A stretch of 64,000 nt of DNA. It comes from Umezawaea tangerina (GTDB lineage: Bacteria; Actinomycetota; Actinomycetes; Mycobacteriales; Pseudonocardiaceae). Positions 1 through 7,797 of this stretch are shown piece by piece. The stretch spans positions 372,001-436,000 of the forward strand of contig NZ_PVTF01000009.1 in the NCBI RefSeq assembly GCF_003002815.1. Reading direction: 5' to 3'. Every line of letters begins with the position of its first letter. Position 1 is the first letter of the stretch. The notes beneath the pieces were generated by a model that did no database searches, had not been told where the DNA came from, and was given only the letters and a program-made list of their open reading frames with translations. Made by a program: the position numbers and the translations under genes.

Positions 1-128
1 GCCGTCCGCTCGCTGGCCGTGACCAGCCCGATGTCGTCGTAGTGGTGCAGCGCGCGCACGGTGAGGCCGGTCGCGCGGGCCAGCTCCCCCACGCTCCACC
101 GCTGCTCAGGGCCTTGCCGTCCGGTCAT
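1..128 (-). CDS. MerR-family transcriptional regulator, N-terminal part
   Basis: Only the first 42 codons lie in the window; the rest runs off the left edge. On the minus strand the ATG at 128-126 opens MTGRQGPEQRWSVGELARAT followed by GLTVRALHHYDDIGLV, the usual N-terminal winged-helix DNA-binding segment of MerR proteins (helix-turn-helix, then the H-Y-D-D-I-G-L wing). MerR proteins bind between an overlong -35/-10 pair and untwist it on effector binding. The effector domain is missing, so the ligand cannot be guessed. The promoter directly upstream has the matching 19-bp spacer, which supports the family call and the start choice. Confidence 0.85.
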   Translation of the reverse strand, partial: MTGRQGPEQRWSVGELARATGLTVRALHHYDDIGLVTASERT

Positions 129-135
129 GGAGGCG

Positions 136-166
136 ACGCTACGACCTCACGCGACGTGAGGGTCAA
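136..166 (-). promoter_or_regulatory. MerR-type promoter with 19-bp spacer and dyad operator
   Basis: Read on the minus strand, TTGACC (166-161) and TAGCGT (141-136) are separated by 19 bp. A dyad CCTCACG-CGA-CGTGAGG (145-161) fills the spacer. An overlong spacer with a central palindrome is the hallmark of promoters controlled by MerR proteins, and it sits just upstream of the MerR start at 128, so autoregulation is likely. Confidence 0.75.
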
Positions 167-201
167 GTTTCCCGGACGGGTGGTCGCGTCCGCTATTGTC
201 G

Positions 202-214
202 TTGACTCTGTCAA
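202..214. promoter_or_regulatory. Small inverted repeat upstream of the MarR-GNAT gene
   Basis: TTGAC-TCT-GTCAA is a perfect 5-bp dyad 24 bp before the ATG at 238. It overlaps a plausible -35 hexamer (TTGACT) and could be the autoregulatory operator of the MarR-type gene. The dyad is short, so the role is tentative. Confidence 0.35.
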
Positions 215-237
215 AGACTCAGTTGAGGCGGTCAACG

Positions 238-1158
238 ATGACGGTCGGCCAGGTCCGCGGGTTCACCCGCTTCTACACCCGCGTGATCGGCCTGCTCGAC
301 CGCTGCTACCTCGACTCCCCGTACTCGGCCACCGAGGCCAGGGTGCTGTTCGAGCTGGCCACCCGCGACCACTGCGAGGTCACCGACCTGCGCGCGGACC
401 TCGGCGTGGACGCCGGCTACCTGAGCCGGATCCTCACCCGGTTCGAACGCGACGGGCTCGCCGTGCGCGAGCCGTCCCCCACCGACGGCCGCCGCCAGTC
501 CGCCGGGCTGACCGACCGGGGCCGCGAGGTGTTCGCCGCGCTGGACGAGCGGTCATCGGCGGAGGTGGGCGCCCTGCTGGCGGACGTCCCCGAGTCCGAC
601 CGGCGCAGGCTGACCGCCGCGATGGCGACCGTCCAGCGGGTGCTGGGCCGCACTCCCCCGTCCTCCTACGTGCTGCGCCCGCCGCGGCCCGGCGACCTGG
701 GGTGGGTCGTGCACCGGCACGGCGTGCGCTACGCGGAGGAGAGCGGGTTCGACGGCACGTTCGAGGCGCTCGTCGCCGAGGTCGTCGCGGACTTCGGCCG
801 GGGGCACGACCCCGAGCGCGAGGCGGCGTGGATCGCGGAGGTCGACGGCGAGCCGGTCGGCTCGGTGCTGTGCGTGCGCCTGGACGACACGACGGCGAAG
901 CTGCGGCTGCTGCTCGTGGAGCCGTCCGCGCGCGGTCTCGGCATCGGCGCGCGCCTGGTGGAGGAGTGCCTGCGCTTCGCCGAGCGGGCCGGGTACCGGT
1001 CGATCACGCTGTGGACCGTGGCCGGGCTCGACTCGGCCCGGCGCGTCTACGAACGGGCCGGGTTCACCCTGCGGGAGGAGCGGCCGGACCGGCTCTTCGG
1101 ACGCGACGTGATCGGCCAGACGTGGCAGCGCCCGCTCGGCGGCGAATGGAGCCGATAG
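238..1158 (+). CDS. MarR winged-helix / GNAT acetyltransferase fusion protein
   Basis: The 306-residue protein has two parts. Residues 1-140 form a MarR-type winged helix (YSATEARVLFELA, then AGYLSRILTRFERDGLAVRE, then PTDGRRQ in the wing). Residues about 145-300 form a GNAT N-acetyltransferase with the acetyl-CoA loop SARGLGIGARLV and the C-terminal ARRVYERAGF motif. This two-domain layout is common in actinobacteria and couples DNA binding to acetyl transfer; substrates are generally unknown. I chose the ATG at 238 because the MarR fold begins there; an in-frame TTG at 196 would add 14 non-conserved residues. It reads away from the MerR gene across a shared promoter region. Confidence 0.85.
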   Translation: MTVGQVRGFTRFYTRVIGLLDRCYLDSPYSATEARVLFELATRDHCEVTDLRADLGVDAGYLSRILTRFERDGLAVREPSPTDGRRQSAGLTDRGREVFAALDERSSAEVGALLADVPESDRRRLTAAMATVQRVLGRTPPSSYVLRPPRPGDLGWVVHRHGVRYAEESGFDGTFEALVAEVVADFGRGHDPEREAAWIAEVDGEPVGSVLCVRLDDTTAKLRLLLVEPSARGLGIGARLVEECLRFAERAGYRSITLWTVAGLDSARRVYERAGFTLREERPDRLFGRDVIGQTWQRPLGGEWSR

Positions 1159-1248
1159 GCGATCGCCATTGCGGTGATCGACAGCATTCCGCCGTTCACT
1201 TACGATCGCGTTTCCGACTTCCGTGGATCGGAAACGAGGAGAACCCGA

Positions 1249-4095
1249 GTGGGAAACGTCGTCGACCCGGAAGCCCCGCCACCCATAACCGCAGGTAGAC
1301 GGAACGAAATAGGCAAACTCACCGAGGTTTTGGGCCGATTGGCACAGAGCCGTCCGCAAGTGGTGGAGATCCACGGCGAAACCGGAATCGGCAAGACCCG
1401 ATTACTCGACGAACTCGCCCGAATGGCCGCAGACCACGGAATGGAATTGGTATCGGGTCGAGCGGGCGAATACGAGCGCGATGTCCCTTTCGGGATGGTC
1501 GCCGAGGCGGTCGACCGGCTCGCGACCGCCGGTGGCGACGGCGAGACGCGCGCGGTCGTGGACGCCCTGTCCCCCGATCCCGCGACCGGGGTGACAGCGG
1601 GCGCCGAGCGGTACCGGCTGTACCGGGCCGTGCGGCGGGTGGCCGTCCGGTACGCCCGCACGCCCGGCCTGGTCGTGCTGCTCGACGACCTGCACTGGGC
1701 CGACGAGGCGTCGCTGGAGCTGCTGGAGCACGTCCTGCTGGACATGCCGAGGGTGCCGCTGCTGGTGGCGCTGGCCTACCGCGGCCACCACGTGCCGCCG
1801 GGCCTGCCCGCCGCGCTGGCCAGGACGCGCGCGGAGGTGACCCGGCTCGCGCCCGGCCCGTTGGGGGCCGCGGACGTGGCCCGGCTGCTGCCGGACGTGC
1901 CCGCGCGGCGCAGGCGGCTGCTGCTCGCGGCCAGCGGCGGCAACCCGCTCTACCTGGACGCGCTGGCGCGGGTGGACGACCAGACCGTGGCCGCGCTCGC
2001 CGCGCCGGACCACACCGGCCGGGACGGGGCCGCGCCGGACCACCTCGGCGAGGGCGAGATGCCGCACCGGTTGCAGGCGCTGCTGATGACGGAGCTGCGC
2101 TCGCTCGACGCGATGCGGCGGCTGGTCGCGCAGGCGGCCGCCATCGCGGGCGACCCGGCCGACCTGGACCTGGTCACCAGCATCGCGGACGCGCCGGAGG
2201 ACGAGGTGTTCCGCGCGCTGGACGACCTGGTGGCGCTGGGCGTCGTGCACACGGCCGGGTCGCGGTTCCGGTTCCGCCACCCGCTCGTGCGGGCCGCCGC
2301 CTACCAGTCGGCGGGACCGGCGTGGCGGATCGGCGGCCACCGCCGCGCGGAGGAGTACCTGCGGGCCCGCGGCGGCCCGCTCCCCCTGCGGGCGCACCAC
2401 CTCAGCCGGGCCGCGCGGGCCGGTGACGACGATGTCATCGACACCCTCGTGGAGGCCGCGACCGCGGCGTTGGACACCGCTCCCGGCCACGCGGTCGAGT
2501 GGACCCGCACCGCGCTGCGGCTGCTGCCCGAACGCGCGCAGCGGCGGGCGGAGGTGCTGCTGCTGCTCGCCAGGGCGCTCGGGCTCACCGGGCGGCTGGA
2601 GGAGAGCCGGGACATCCTGCACGAGGTGCTGGAGACGGCAGGTCCGCGGCGCGCGGTCGCCGTGCGGATCTGCGCCGTCGTGGACCGGCTGCTGGGCAGG
2701 CTGGACGAGGCTCGGGCGCTGCTGGAGGCGGAGTCGCCGGACGACCCGGTCGAACGGGTCGGGCTGGTCGTCGAGCTGGCCGCCACCGACGTGCTGCGCG
2801 GCGACCTGGCCGGGTGCGCGGCGCACGCGCGGACCGCCGTGGAGATGGGGCGGGAGCTGGGCGACCGGGGCCAGGTCGCCGCGGGTACGACGCTGCTCGG
2901 CCTGGCTGCGCTGCACGGCGCCGAGACGACGACCGCCCGCGTCCTGGCCACCGACGCGGTCCGGCTCGTCGACGGCCTGTCCGACACCGAGCTGCGCGAG
3001 CACCTGCACCTGCTGCCGCCGCTGGCGTGGCTGGAGCTGCACCTGGAGCGCTACGCCGACAGCGCCCGGCACCTCACCCGCGGCCTGGCGGTCGCACGGG
3101 CCAGCGGGCACACACCCGTGCTGCCCTACCTGCTCATCGTCGACTCGGCGCTGCAGGCGAGGACCGGTCGGCTGGGGCAGTCGCGGCAGCGCGCCGAGGA
3201 CGCGCGGGAGACCTCCGCGCTCATCGGCAGCCCCGAGACCGCGGCCATGGCCAACGCCGTCGAGCTCCGCTCCGCGCTGTGGCAACGGGGTCCGGAGGCC
3301 GCCGCCGAGCTCGCCGGGGGGCGCGCGAAGTCGCGGTGGTGGGCGCAGGAGGCCGACGTGTTCGTCGCGACCGTGCACCTGTTCGCCGACCGGCCCGGCG
3401 AGGCCGCCGAGCACATCGGGCCGCACGTCGGCGACGACCCCAAGGACGTCGTCGGGCTGCACGCCGTGCGGTGGTGCGGGTCGCTCGCCGTGGCGAAGGC
3501 GCACCTGGGGGCGTTGGACGAGGCGCTCGACCTGGCCGAGCACGCCCAGGTGCTCGCCGACGCGACGGACCTGCCGTTCCAGCGCGGGCTCGCCCACCTG
3601 ACCCGGTCGCGGGTGCTCGCCGAGTGCGGCCAGCTGCCGCTGTCGGTCGACGAGGCGGAGGCGGCCGTGCACCGCTTCACCGAGGCCCGCGCCCCGCTGT
3701 ACCGGGCGATGGCCCACGACGTCGCCGCGGTCGCCCTGTCCGCCGCCGGTGACCTGCAACGGGCGCGCGTCGAGTTCGGCCTGGCCAAGAACGGGTACGC
3801 GTCCTGCGACGCCGGGTGGCTGCTGACGCGGGTCCGCAACAGCGAGAGCAGGCTCGGCGCCCGCGCACCGCGTCCCCGCAAGCCGGATGCCGTCGGCACC
3901 GTAGACGCGTTGTCCGTGCGGGAACGGGAGATCGCGCGGCTGGTGGCGGACGGGCTGACCAACCGGGAGATCGCCGCGCGGCTGTACCTGAGCGCGAAGA
4001 CCGTGGAGGCGCACCTCGCGCGGATGTTCACCAAGCTCGGGGTGAAGTCGCGGGTCGGTGTGGCGCAACGGCTTTCCGGGGCGGAGTCCACTTAG
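1249..4095 (+). CDS. LAL-type LuxR transcriptional regulator with AAA ATPase domain
   Basis: The 948-residue protein has the layout of large ATP-binding LuxR (LAL) regulators. The N-terminal NTPase has Walker A GETGIGKT at residues 43-50 and Walker B LVVLLDDLHWAD near 145. A long helical TPR-like middle follows, and a LuxR helix-turn-helix closes the C-terminus (LSVREREIARLVADGLTNRE, then SAKTVEAHLARMFTKLGV). Such proteins activate secondary-metabolite or sugar-utilisation genes. I chose GTG 1249 because GAGGAG lies 7 nt upstream; an in-frame GTG at 1174 has no ribosome site. The target is not obvious: the adjoining genes are a small unknown and an insertion sequence, and the biosynthetic cluster begins about 4.7 kb further on. 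Confidence 0.88.
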   Translation: MGNVVDPEAPPPITAGRRNEIGKLTEVLGRLAQSRPQVVEIHGETGIGKTRLLDELARMAADHGMELVSGRAGEYERDVPFGMVAEAVDRLATAGGDGETRAVVDALSPDPATGVTAGAERYRLYRAVRRVAVRYARTPGLVVLLDDLHWADEASLELLEHVLLDMPRVPLLVALAYRGHHVPPGLPAALARTRAEVTRLAPGPLGAADVARLLPDVPARRRRLLLAASGGNPLYLDALARVDDQTVAALAAPDHTGRDGAAPDHLGEGEMPHRLQALLMTELRSLDAMRRLVAQAAAIAGDPADLDLVTSIADAPEDEVFRALDDLVALGVVHTAGSRFRFRHPLVRAAAYQSAGPAWRIGGHRRAEEYLRARGGPLPLRAHHLSRAARAGDDDVIDTLVEAATAALDTAPGHAVEWTRTALRLLPERAQRRAEVLLLLARALGLTGRLEESRDILHEVLETAGPRRAVAVRICAVVDRLLGRLDEARALLEAESPDDPVERVGLVVELAATDVLRGDLAGCAAHARTAVEMGRELGDRGQVAAGTTLLGLAALHGAETTTARVLATDAVRLVDGLSDTELREHLHLLPPLAWLELHLERYADSARHLTRGLAVARASGHTPVLPYLLIVDSALQARTGRLGQSRQRAEDARETSALIGSPETAAMANAVELRSALWQRGPEAAAELAGGRAKSRWWAQEADVFVATVHLFADRPGEAAEHIGPHVGDDPKDVVGLHAVRWCGSLAVAKAHLGALDEALDLAEHAQVLADATDLPFQRGLAHLTRSRVLAECGQLPLSVDEAEAAVHRFTEARAPLYRAMAHDVAAVALSAAGDLQRARVEFGLAKNGYASCDAGWLLTRVRNSESRLGARAPRPRKPDAVGTVDALSVREREIARLVADGLTNREIAARLYLSAKTVEAHLARMFTKLGVKSRVGVAQRLSGAEST

Positions 4096-4132
4096 GACCC
4101 GGCCCCGGCGGGCGGACCGGCGGGCCGGGTCC
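4095..4132 (+). terminator. GC-rich hairpin after the LAL regulator
   Basis: GGACCCGGCCC (4095-4105) pairs perfectly with GGGCCGGGTCC (4122-4132). There is no T-tract, as is usual for actinobacterial terminators. It starts on the last base of the LAL stop codon. Confidence 0.6.
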
Positions 4133-4146
4133 GGCACAATGCCCGC

Positions 4147-4575
4147 GTGACCTACGTGATCGAGGCCGTGATCGCGCGCGAAGAGCTGCTGCGGGCCGCG
4201 ACGGACGCCCCGCTCGCCACCTTGGCCGCGGGGTGGGCGCTGCTGCCGGTGCGCGGGCCGTCGGGTGACGAGCTGGGGTTCTGGAAGCTCACCGCGGAGC
4301 TGGCCGCCTCCGCCGCGGAGTGGTCCAAGACCGGGCCGGTGGCCTACGTGGAGGCCGAGTTCTGGGCAGGCGTGGGATCGCAGCGAGCGGTCGTGTGGGA
4401 GGGCGGCGAGGTCGTCTTCGGGCCGGTCCAGCTGGAGGAGGGCGACCAGCCGCCGGCGGAGGGAACCGCGATCTCCCAAGCCCTGCGGCGGATCGGGGTC
4501 GTGGCGGAGGAGGACCAGGACGCGTTCGACGCGGTCGGCCTCGGCAGGCACCGGCACACCGCCGACTGGGTCTAG
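4147..4575 (+). CDS. Hypothetical protein, 142 aa
   Basis: I do not recognise this family. The soluble 142-residue product has no signal peptide or membrane segment, is acidic, and has a Trp-rich middle (GFWKLTAELAASAAEW, VEAEFWAGVGSQRAVVWEGG). The start is GTG 4147, with CACAAT 6 nt upstream as a likely -10 box, which fits a leaderless transcript. The terminator of the preceding gene ends at 4132, so it is probably its own unit. Its stop codon TAG (4573-4575) lies inside the CTAG site where the next mobile element begins, so the original stop may have been preserved or supplied by the insertion. Confidence 0.7.
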   Translation: MTYVIEAVIAREELLRAATDAPLATLAAGWALLPVRGPSGDELGFWKLTAELAASAAEWSKTGPVAYVEAEFWAGVGSQRAVVWEGGEVVFGPVQLEEGDQPPAEGTAISQALRRIGVVAEEDQDAFDAVGLGRHRHTADWV

Positions 4576-4736
4576 GGCCTGTATCGAAGTCCGTGTTCGC
4601 GGTAGCCGGGCCTGACGCGGCCCCTGGGGGCACGGCCTGATGGTCCGCATACAACAGCGGTATGCGGACCACCAGGCCGCACCGCCAGGAACCACCTCAG
4701 GCGCGACTCCCATCGAACGAGACTTCGACACACGCC
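4576..4736. mobile_element. MITE-like element of 161 bp with terminal inverted repeats
   Basis: The ends GGCCTGTATCGAAGTC (4576-4591) and GACTTCGACACACGCC (4721-4736) are inverted copies matching at 14 of 16 positions. CTAG flanks both sides (4572-4575 and 4737-4740), as expected for a 4-bp target duplication. There is no coding capacity. The middle holds an imperfect palindrome with a 12-bp perfect core, TGGTCCGCATAC (4638-4649) against GTATGCGGACCA (about 4657-4668), extended by seven more pairs past one mismatch. This is the structure of a non-autonomous miniature element; its parent transposase is not in the window. Confidence 0.6.
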
Positions 4737-4805
4737 CTAGTAGTGCTTTGTTAGGTTACGGCGTGTCGTGGGGACTCCGGACAGACTCGGCGGTTTCATG
4801 TCCCG

Positions 4806-6167
4806 GTGACTCCTGATGAGCTTGCTCATGTCCGGCAACGTCTCGAGGACTTCGCGGCGGAGGTGTTCGCGCCCTTGGCCCGGTCTGATCAGCGGGCCAA
4901 GGGCGAGACGTATCTGCGTGGGCTGCTGCTGGACGGGCGGCGCAAGTCGATGCAGCCGATGGCGGAACGGCTGGGAGTGGATCATCAAGGACTGCAACAG
5001 TTCGTGACGACCTCGACATGGGACACCGACGCGGTGCGGGCGCGACTGGCCCGCACCGCGGTGGAAGCGATCGGCCCGGTGGCCTGGGCGGTCGACGACA
5101 GCGGCTTCCCGAAGGACGGCACGAACTCACCGGGTGTGGCCCGGCAATACTCCGGAACCCTGGGCAAGGTCGCCAACTGCCAGATCGGGGTGAGCGTGCA
5201 CGCGGTCACCGACACCGCCTCCTGCCCACTGCACTGGCGGCTGTTCCTGCCGGAGTCCTGGGACACCGCCAAGGCGGGCCCTGCGGCGATCAAAGCGGCC
5301 AACGCCACGCGGCGCAGGACACTGAAGAACGGGCCACGAGCCACCGCGGCGGCCGGTGGGCCGACCGGCGCCGAGGTCGAGGTGGACGTGCGGGCGGTCA
5401 CCGAGGCCGCCAGGACACGGCGCGACCGGTCCGGCATACCCGAGGACGAGGGACACCGTCCGAAGTGGATACTGGTCGTCGAGATGCTGGACAAGCTCGC
5501 CGGACATGGGCTTCGGCCACCCGTGCTGGTCGCGGACGCCGGCTACGGTGACAACAGCCGGTTCCGGGCCGCGCTCGACAACCGCGACATCGCCTACAGC
5601 GTGCAGCTCCAAGGCGAGGCCCTGGCACACGCCGGCGAGGCGGTTCCCGCCGCACAGGACTGGCCCGGCACGGGCCGGTGCGGCCGCCCGCCGGCCGACA
5701 CACCCGTCTACCCGGACGAGCCGGTCAGCCTGGCCCGGCACGTGGCCGCCGCCGGCCGTGAGGCCGCACTCACCCTCACCTGGCGCGAAGGCAGCAAGGG
5801 CGCGCTGTCCTCCCAGTTCGTGTTCCTGCGGGTCCGGCCCGCCGGGCACCGCGTCCCCCGCGACGGCGAGGACGGCGTCCTGCCCGAGCGGTGGCTGATC
5901 GCCCAGTGGCCCGATGGTGAGCCCGAACCGGTCACCTACTGGCTGTCCAGTCTTCCCGCCGGCACTGGCGCCGTCGACCTCGTCCGCTACGCCAAGATCC
6001 GCTGGCGCATCGAACACGACTACCGCGAACTCAAGACCGGCCTTGGCCTGGACCACTTCGAAGGCCGTTCCTGGCAGGGCTGGCACCGCCACGTCACCCT
6101 GGTCACCGCCGCACACCTGTTCCTCACCCTGCTGCGAGGCGACCCAAAAGCTGCTGCGCCGGCCTGA
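4806..6167 (+). CDS. IS701-family DDE transposase (zero-frame product)
   Basis: The 453-residue product has the IS701 pattern. An N-terminal helical region precedes the first catalytic Asp in AWAVDDSGFPKDG. The second Asp is in VLVADAGYGDNSRFR, and the Glu region is RWRIEHDYRELKTGLGLDHF. It catalyses cut-and-paste movement through the flanking repeats. I chose GTG 4806 because the typical N-terminal TPDELAHVRQRLEDF follows at once. The reading frame ends early at TGA 6165-6167 with KAAAPA, while the adjoining -1 frame continues with GLTLYKVIRELQQLLATWTG and a Cys pair (CLTC) up to TAA 6281-6283 inside the right terminal repeat. A full transposase of about 492 residues would therefore need a frameshift. 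Confidence 0.9.
   Translation: MTPDELAHVRQRLEDFAAEVFAPLARSDQRAKGETYLRGLLLDGRRKSMQPMAERLGVDHQGLQQFVTTSTWDTDAVRARLARTAVEAIGPVAWAVDDSGFPKDGTNSPGVARQYSGTLGKVANCQIGVSVHAVTDTASCPLHWRLFLPESWDTAKAGPAAIKAANATRRRTLKNGPRATAAAGGPTGAEVEVDVRAVTEAARTRRDRSGIPEDEGHRPKWILVVEMLDKLAGHGLRPPVLVADAGYGDNSRFRAALDNRDIAYSVQLQGEALAHAGEAVPAAQDWPGTGRCGRPPADTPVYPDEPVSLARHVAAAGREAALTLTWREGSKGALSSQFVFLRVRPAGHRVPRDGEDGVLPERWLIAQWPDGEPEPVTYWLSSLPAGTGAVDLVRYAKIRWRIEHDYRELKTGLGLDHFEGRSWQGWHRHVTLVTAAHLFLTLLRGDPKAAAPA
6143..6149 (+). other. Candidate -1 ribosomal frameshift site CCCAAAA in the transposase gene
   Basis: The heptamer is phased C-CCA-AAA in the zero frame, which is the canonical X-XXY-YYZ slippery pattern. A -1 slip moves translation into the frame that encodes the 44-residue tail ending at 6283. 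The zero-frame stop follows only 16 nt later. A plain frameshift mutation is the alternative. Confidence 0.5.
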
Positions 6168-6293
6168 CCCTCTACAAGGTCATCCGCGAACTGCAACAGC
6201 TCCTCGCGACCTGGACCGGCGTGTGTCTGACCTGCCACCAAACCGTGAAACCACTACATCGCAACAACCACCGAATAACCTAACAAAGCACTA

Positions 6294-7709
6294 CTAGGGC
6301 TCCCGCGGCACGGGCCGGGCCTGGAGCAGGCGGCCGCCGACGCCCGCGACCACGCACAGCGCGATCGCCACGACGGCCCCCACCGTGTAGCCGCCGTTGT
6401 CCGGGAACCGCGACGGCGCGACCGTGCGCGCGGTCAGGATCGTGGCGCTGAGCGCGCTGCCGACCGAGTAACCGACCGTGCGCAGCACCTGGTGCATGGC
6501 GAGCCCGCTGCTGGTCTCCTCCATCGGCACCCCGGCGACCACCATCCTCGGCAGCACCGCGAACACCAGCCCGGTGCCGAGTCCGGCGAACCCCATCACC
6601 ACGAACATCTCCCACAGCCGCGACCGCGCCACGGCGAACAGCAGCAGCGCGACCGCGAACATCCCGACCCCGGTGGGCAGCAGCACCCTCGGGCTCACGC
6701 TCGCACCGAGCCTGCCGACCAGCGTGTTCACCGCGAAGCTGCACGCCGACATCGGCACCAGCACCAGCCCGGCCACGACGACCGGCGCGCCGAGCCCGTA
6801 GGACTCCGACGTCGGCGTCTGGACGTACCGGATCACCATCGACATCAGCATGTACATGCCCACCCCGGCCACCAGCCCGGTCGCGTTCGCGGCCAGCACC
6901 GACGGGTTGCGCATCAGGCGCAGGTTCACCAGCGGGTGCGGCGTGCGCAGCTCGCGGCGGAACCACACGCCGAGCAGCACCGCCGCCACCGCGAACGCCA
7001 CCAGCGTGCGCGGCGACCCCCAGCCCCAGACCGGCCCCTCGCTCAGCCCGACCAGCAGGCAGGCGATCCCCGGCCCCAGCAGCACCGTGCCCACGACGTC
7101 GAACGGCTTGGCCACCCGCGTCGGGCTCGCCGGAACCACCACGGCCACCAGCGCGATCGCGACCACCCCGAGGCCCGCCGCGAGCCAGAACCCGGCGTGG
7201 AACCCGAGGCTCCCGGCGATCAGCCCCATCAGCGGGTAGCCGAGACCGATGCCGACGACCGCCGTGACCGACAGCGTCGCCACCGCCGCCCGTGCCGCGT
7301 CCGGGGCGAGGTTGTCGCGCGCGACGCTCATCAGCAGCGGCAGCAGCGCCAGCCCGACGCCCTGCATGGCCCGTCCGGCCAGCATCAGCGCGAACGGCAG
7401 CGGGAACGCCGCCAGCACGCTGCCCGCCAGCAGGACCACCAGCGCCGTGAGCAGCACCTGCCGCCGCCACGGGCCGTCCCCCAGCTTCCCCACGACCGGC
7501 GACGCCAGCGCGCCCACCAGCAGGGTCAGCGTGACCGACCACTGCGCGCTGCCCAGGCTCACGTCGTAGTCCGCCGCCACCGTCGGGATGAGCGGCGCGC
7601 CCAGGCTGCTGACCACCGCGATCAGCAGGCCGATGTAGACGAGCGTCGGGGTGAGCGCGCGCGGGGCGCGGACGGCGGTCGACGGCTGTTCGAGGCTGAC
7701 CGATGTCAT
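6294..7709 (-). CDS. MFS drug efflux transporter (DHA2/EmrB-like)
   Basis: The 471-residue membrane protein has about 14 hydrophobic segments. It carries the motif A-like loop GKLGDGPWRRQVLL after TM2 and, in the fifth segment, GIGLGYPLMGLIAGSLGFH, a motif C-like antiporter signature. Proteins of this type export hydrophobic drugs by proton antiport. The ATG at 7709 gives a short cytoplasmic start before TM1 (LVYIGLLIAVVSSLGAPL), and GGTCCTCC lies directly upstream on the coding strand. Its stop codon TAG is formed by the CTAG duplication of the IS701 element. The gene upstream on the same strand is the GNAT-SET fusion, 88 bp away, and no dedicated regulator adjoins it. Confidence 0.85.
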   Translation of the reverse strand: MTSVSLEQPSTAVRAPRALTPTLVYIGLLIAVVSSLGAPLIPTVAADYDVSLGSAQWSVTLTLLVGALASPVVGKLGDGPWRRQVLLTALVVLLAGSVLAAFPLPFALMLAGRAMQGVGLALLPLLMSVARDNLAPDAARAAVATLSVTAVVGIGLGYPLMGLIAGSLGFHAGFWLAAGLGVVAIALVAVVVPASPTRVAKPFDVVGTVLLGPGIACLLVGLSEGPVWGWGSPRTLVAFAVAAVLLGVWFRRELRTPHPLVNLRLMRNPSVLAANATGLVAGVGMYMLMSMVIRYVQTPTSESYGLGAPVVVAGLVLVPMSACSFAVNTLVGRLGASVSPRVLLPTGVGMFAVALLLFAVARSRLWEMFVVMGFAGLGTGLVFAVLPRMVVAGVPMEETSSGLAMHQVLRTVGYSVGSALSATILTARTVAPSRFPDNGGYTVGAVVAIALCVVAGVGGRLLQARPVPREP

Positions 7710-7752
7710 GGAGGACCTTCGGACGGGGGTGGGTGGCAGACCAGCAGATTAC

Positions 7753-7769
7753 TTGCCCATGCGAAGCAA
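7753..7769. promoter_or_regulatory. Possible operator upstream of the MFS gene
   Basis: TTGC-N9-GCAA lies in the 88-bp gap before the transporter start. The arms are only 4 bp, so a regulatory role is a guess from position. Confidence 0.25.
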
Positions 7770-7797
7770 TTTGCCGGATGTGACCCGTGCAACTCCC

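Larger units (their letters stand above)
4741..6293 (+). mobile_element. IS701-family insertion sequence, 1,553 bp, complete
   Basis: Perfect 18-bp terminal inverted repeats, TAGTGCTTTGTTAGGTTA (4741-4758) and TAACCTAACAAAGCACTA (6276-6293), bound one transposase gene. CTAG is duplicated at 4737-4740 and 6294-6297; a 4-bp duplication of the form YTAR is typical for IS701 elements. The left copy of CTAG is also the right flank of the MITE-like element, so the two insertions abut. The right copy supplies the TAG stop codon of the MFS gene read from the other strand. Intact ends and an exact duplication suggest a recent insertion. Confidence 0.92.

Noticed and set aside
4638-4668. Palindrome inside the MITE-like element read as a terminator of the small gene
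   Set aside because: Its position inside an element bounded by inverted repeats and CTAG duplications makes it part of that element, though it could act as a terminator secondarily.
1402-4731. Open frame of 1,109 codons on the minus strand
   Set aside because: It is antisense to the LAL regulator with Arg/Pro/Gly-rich, featureless translation; long shadow frames are expected in high-GC DNA.
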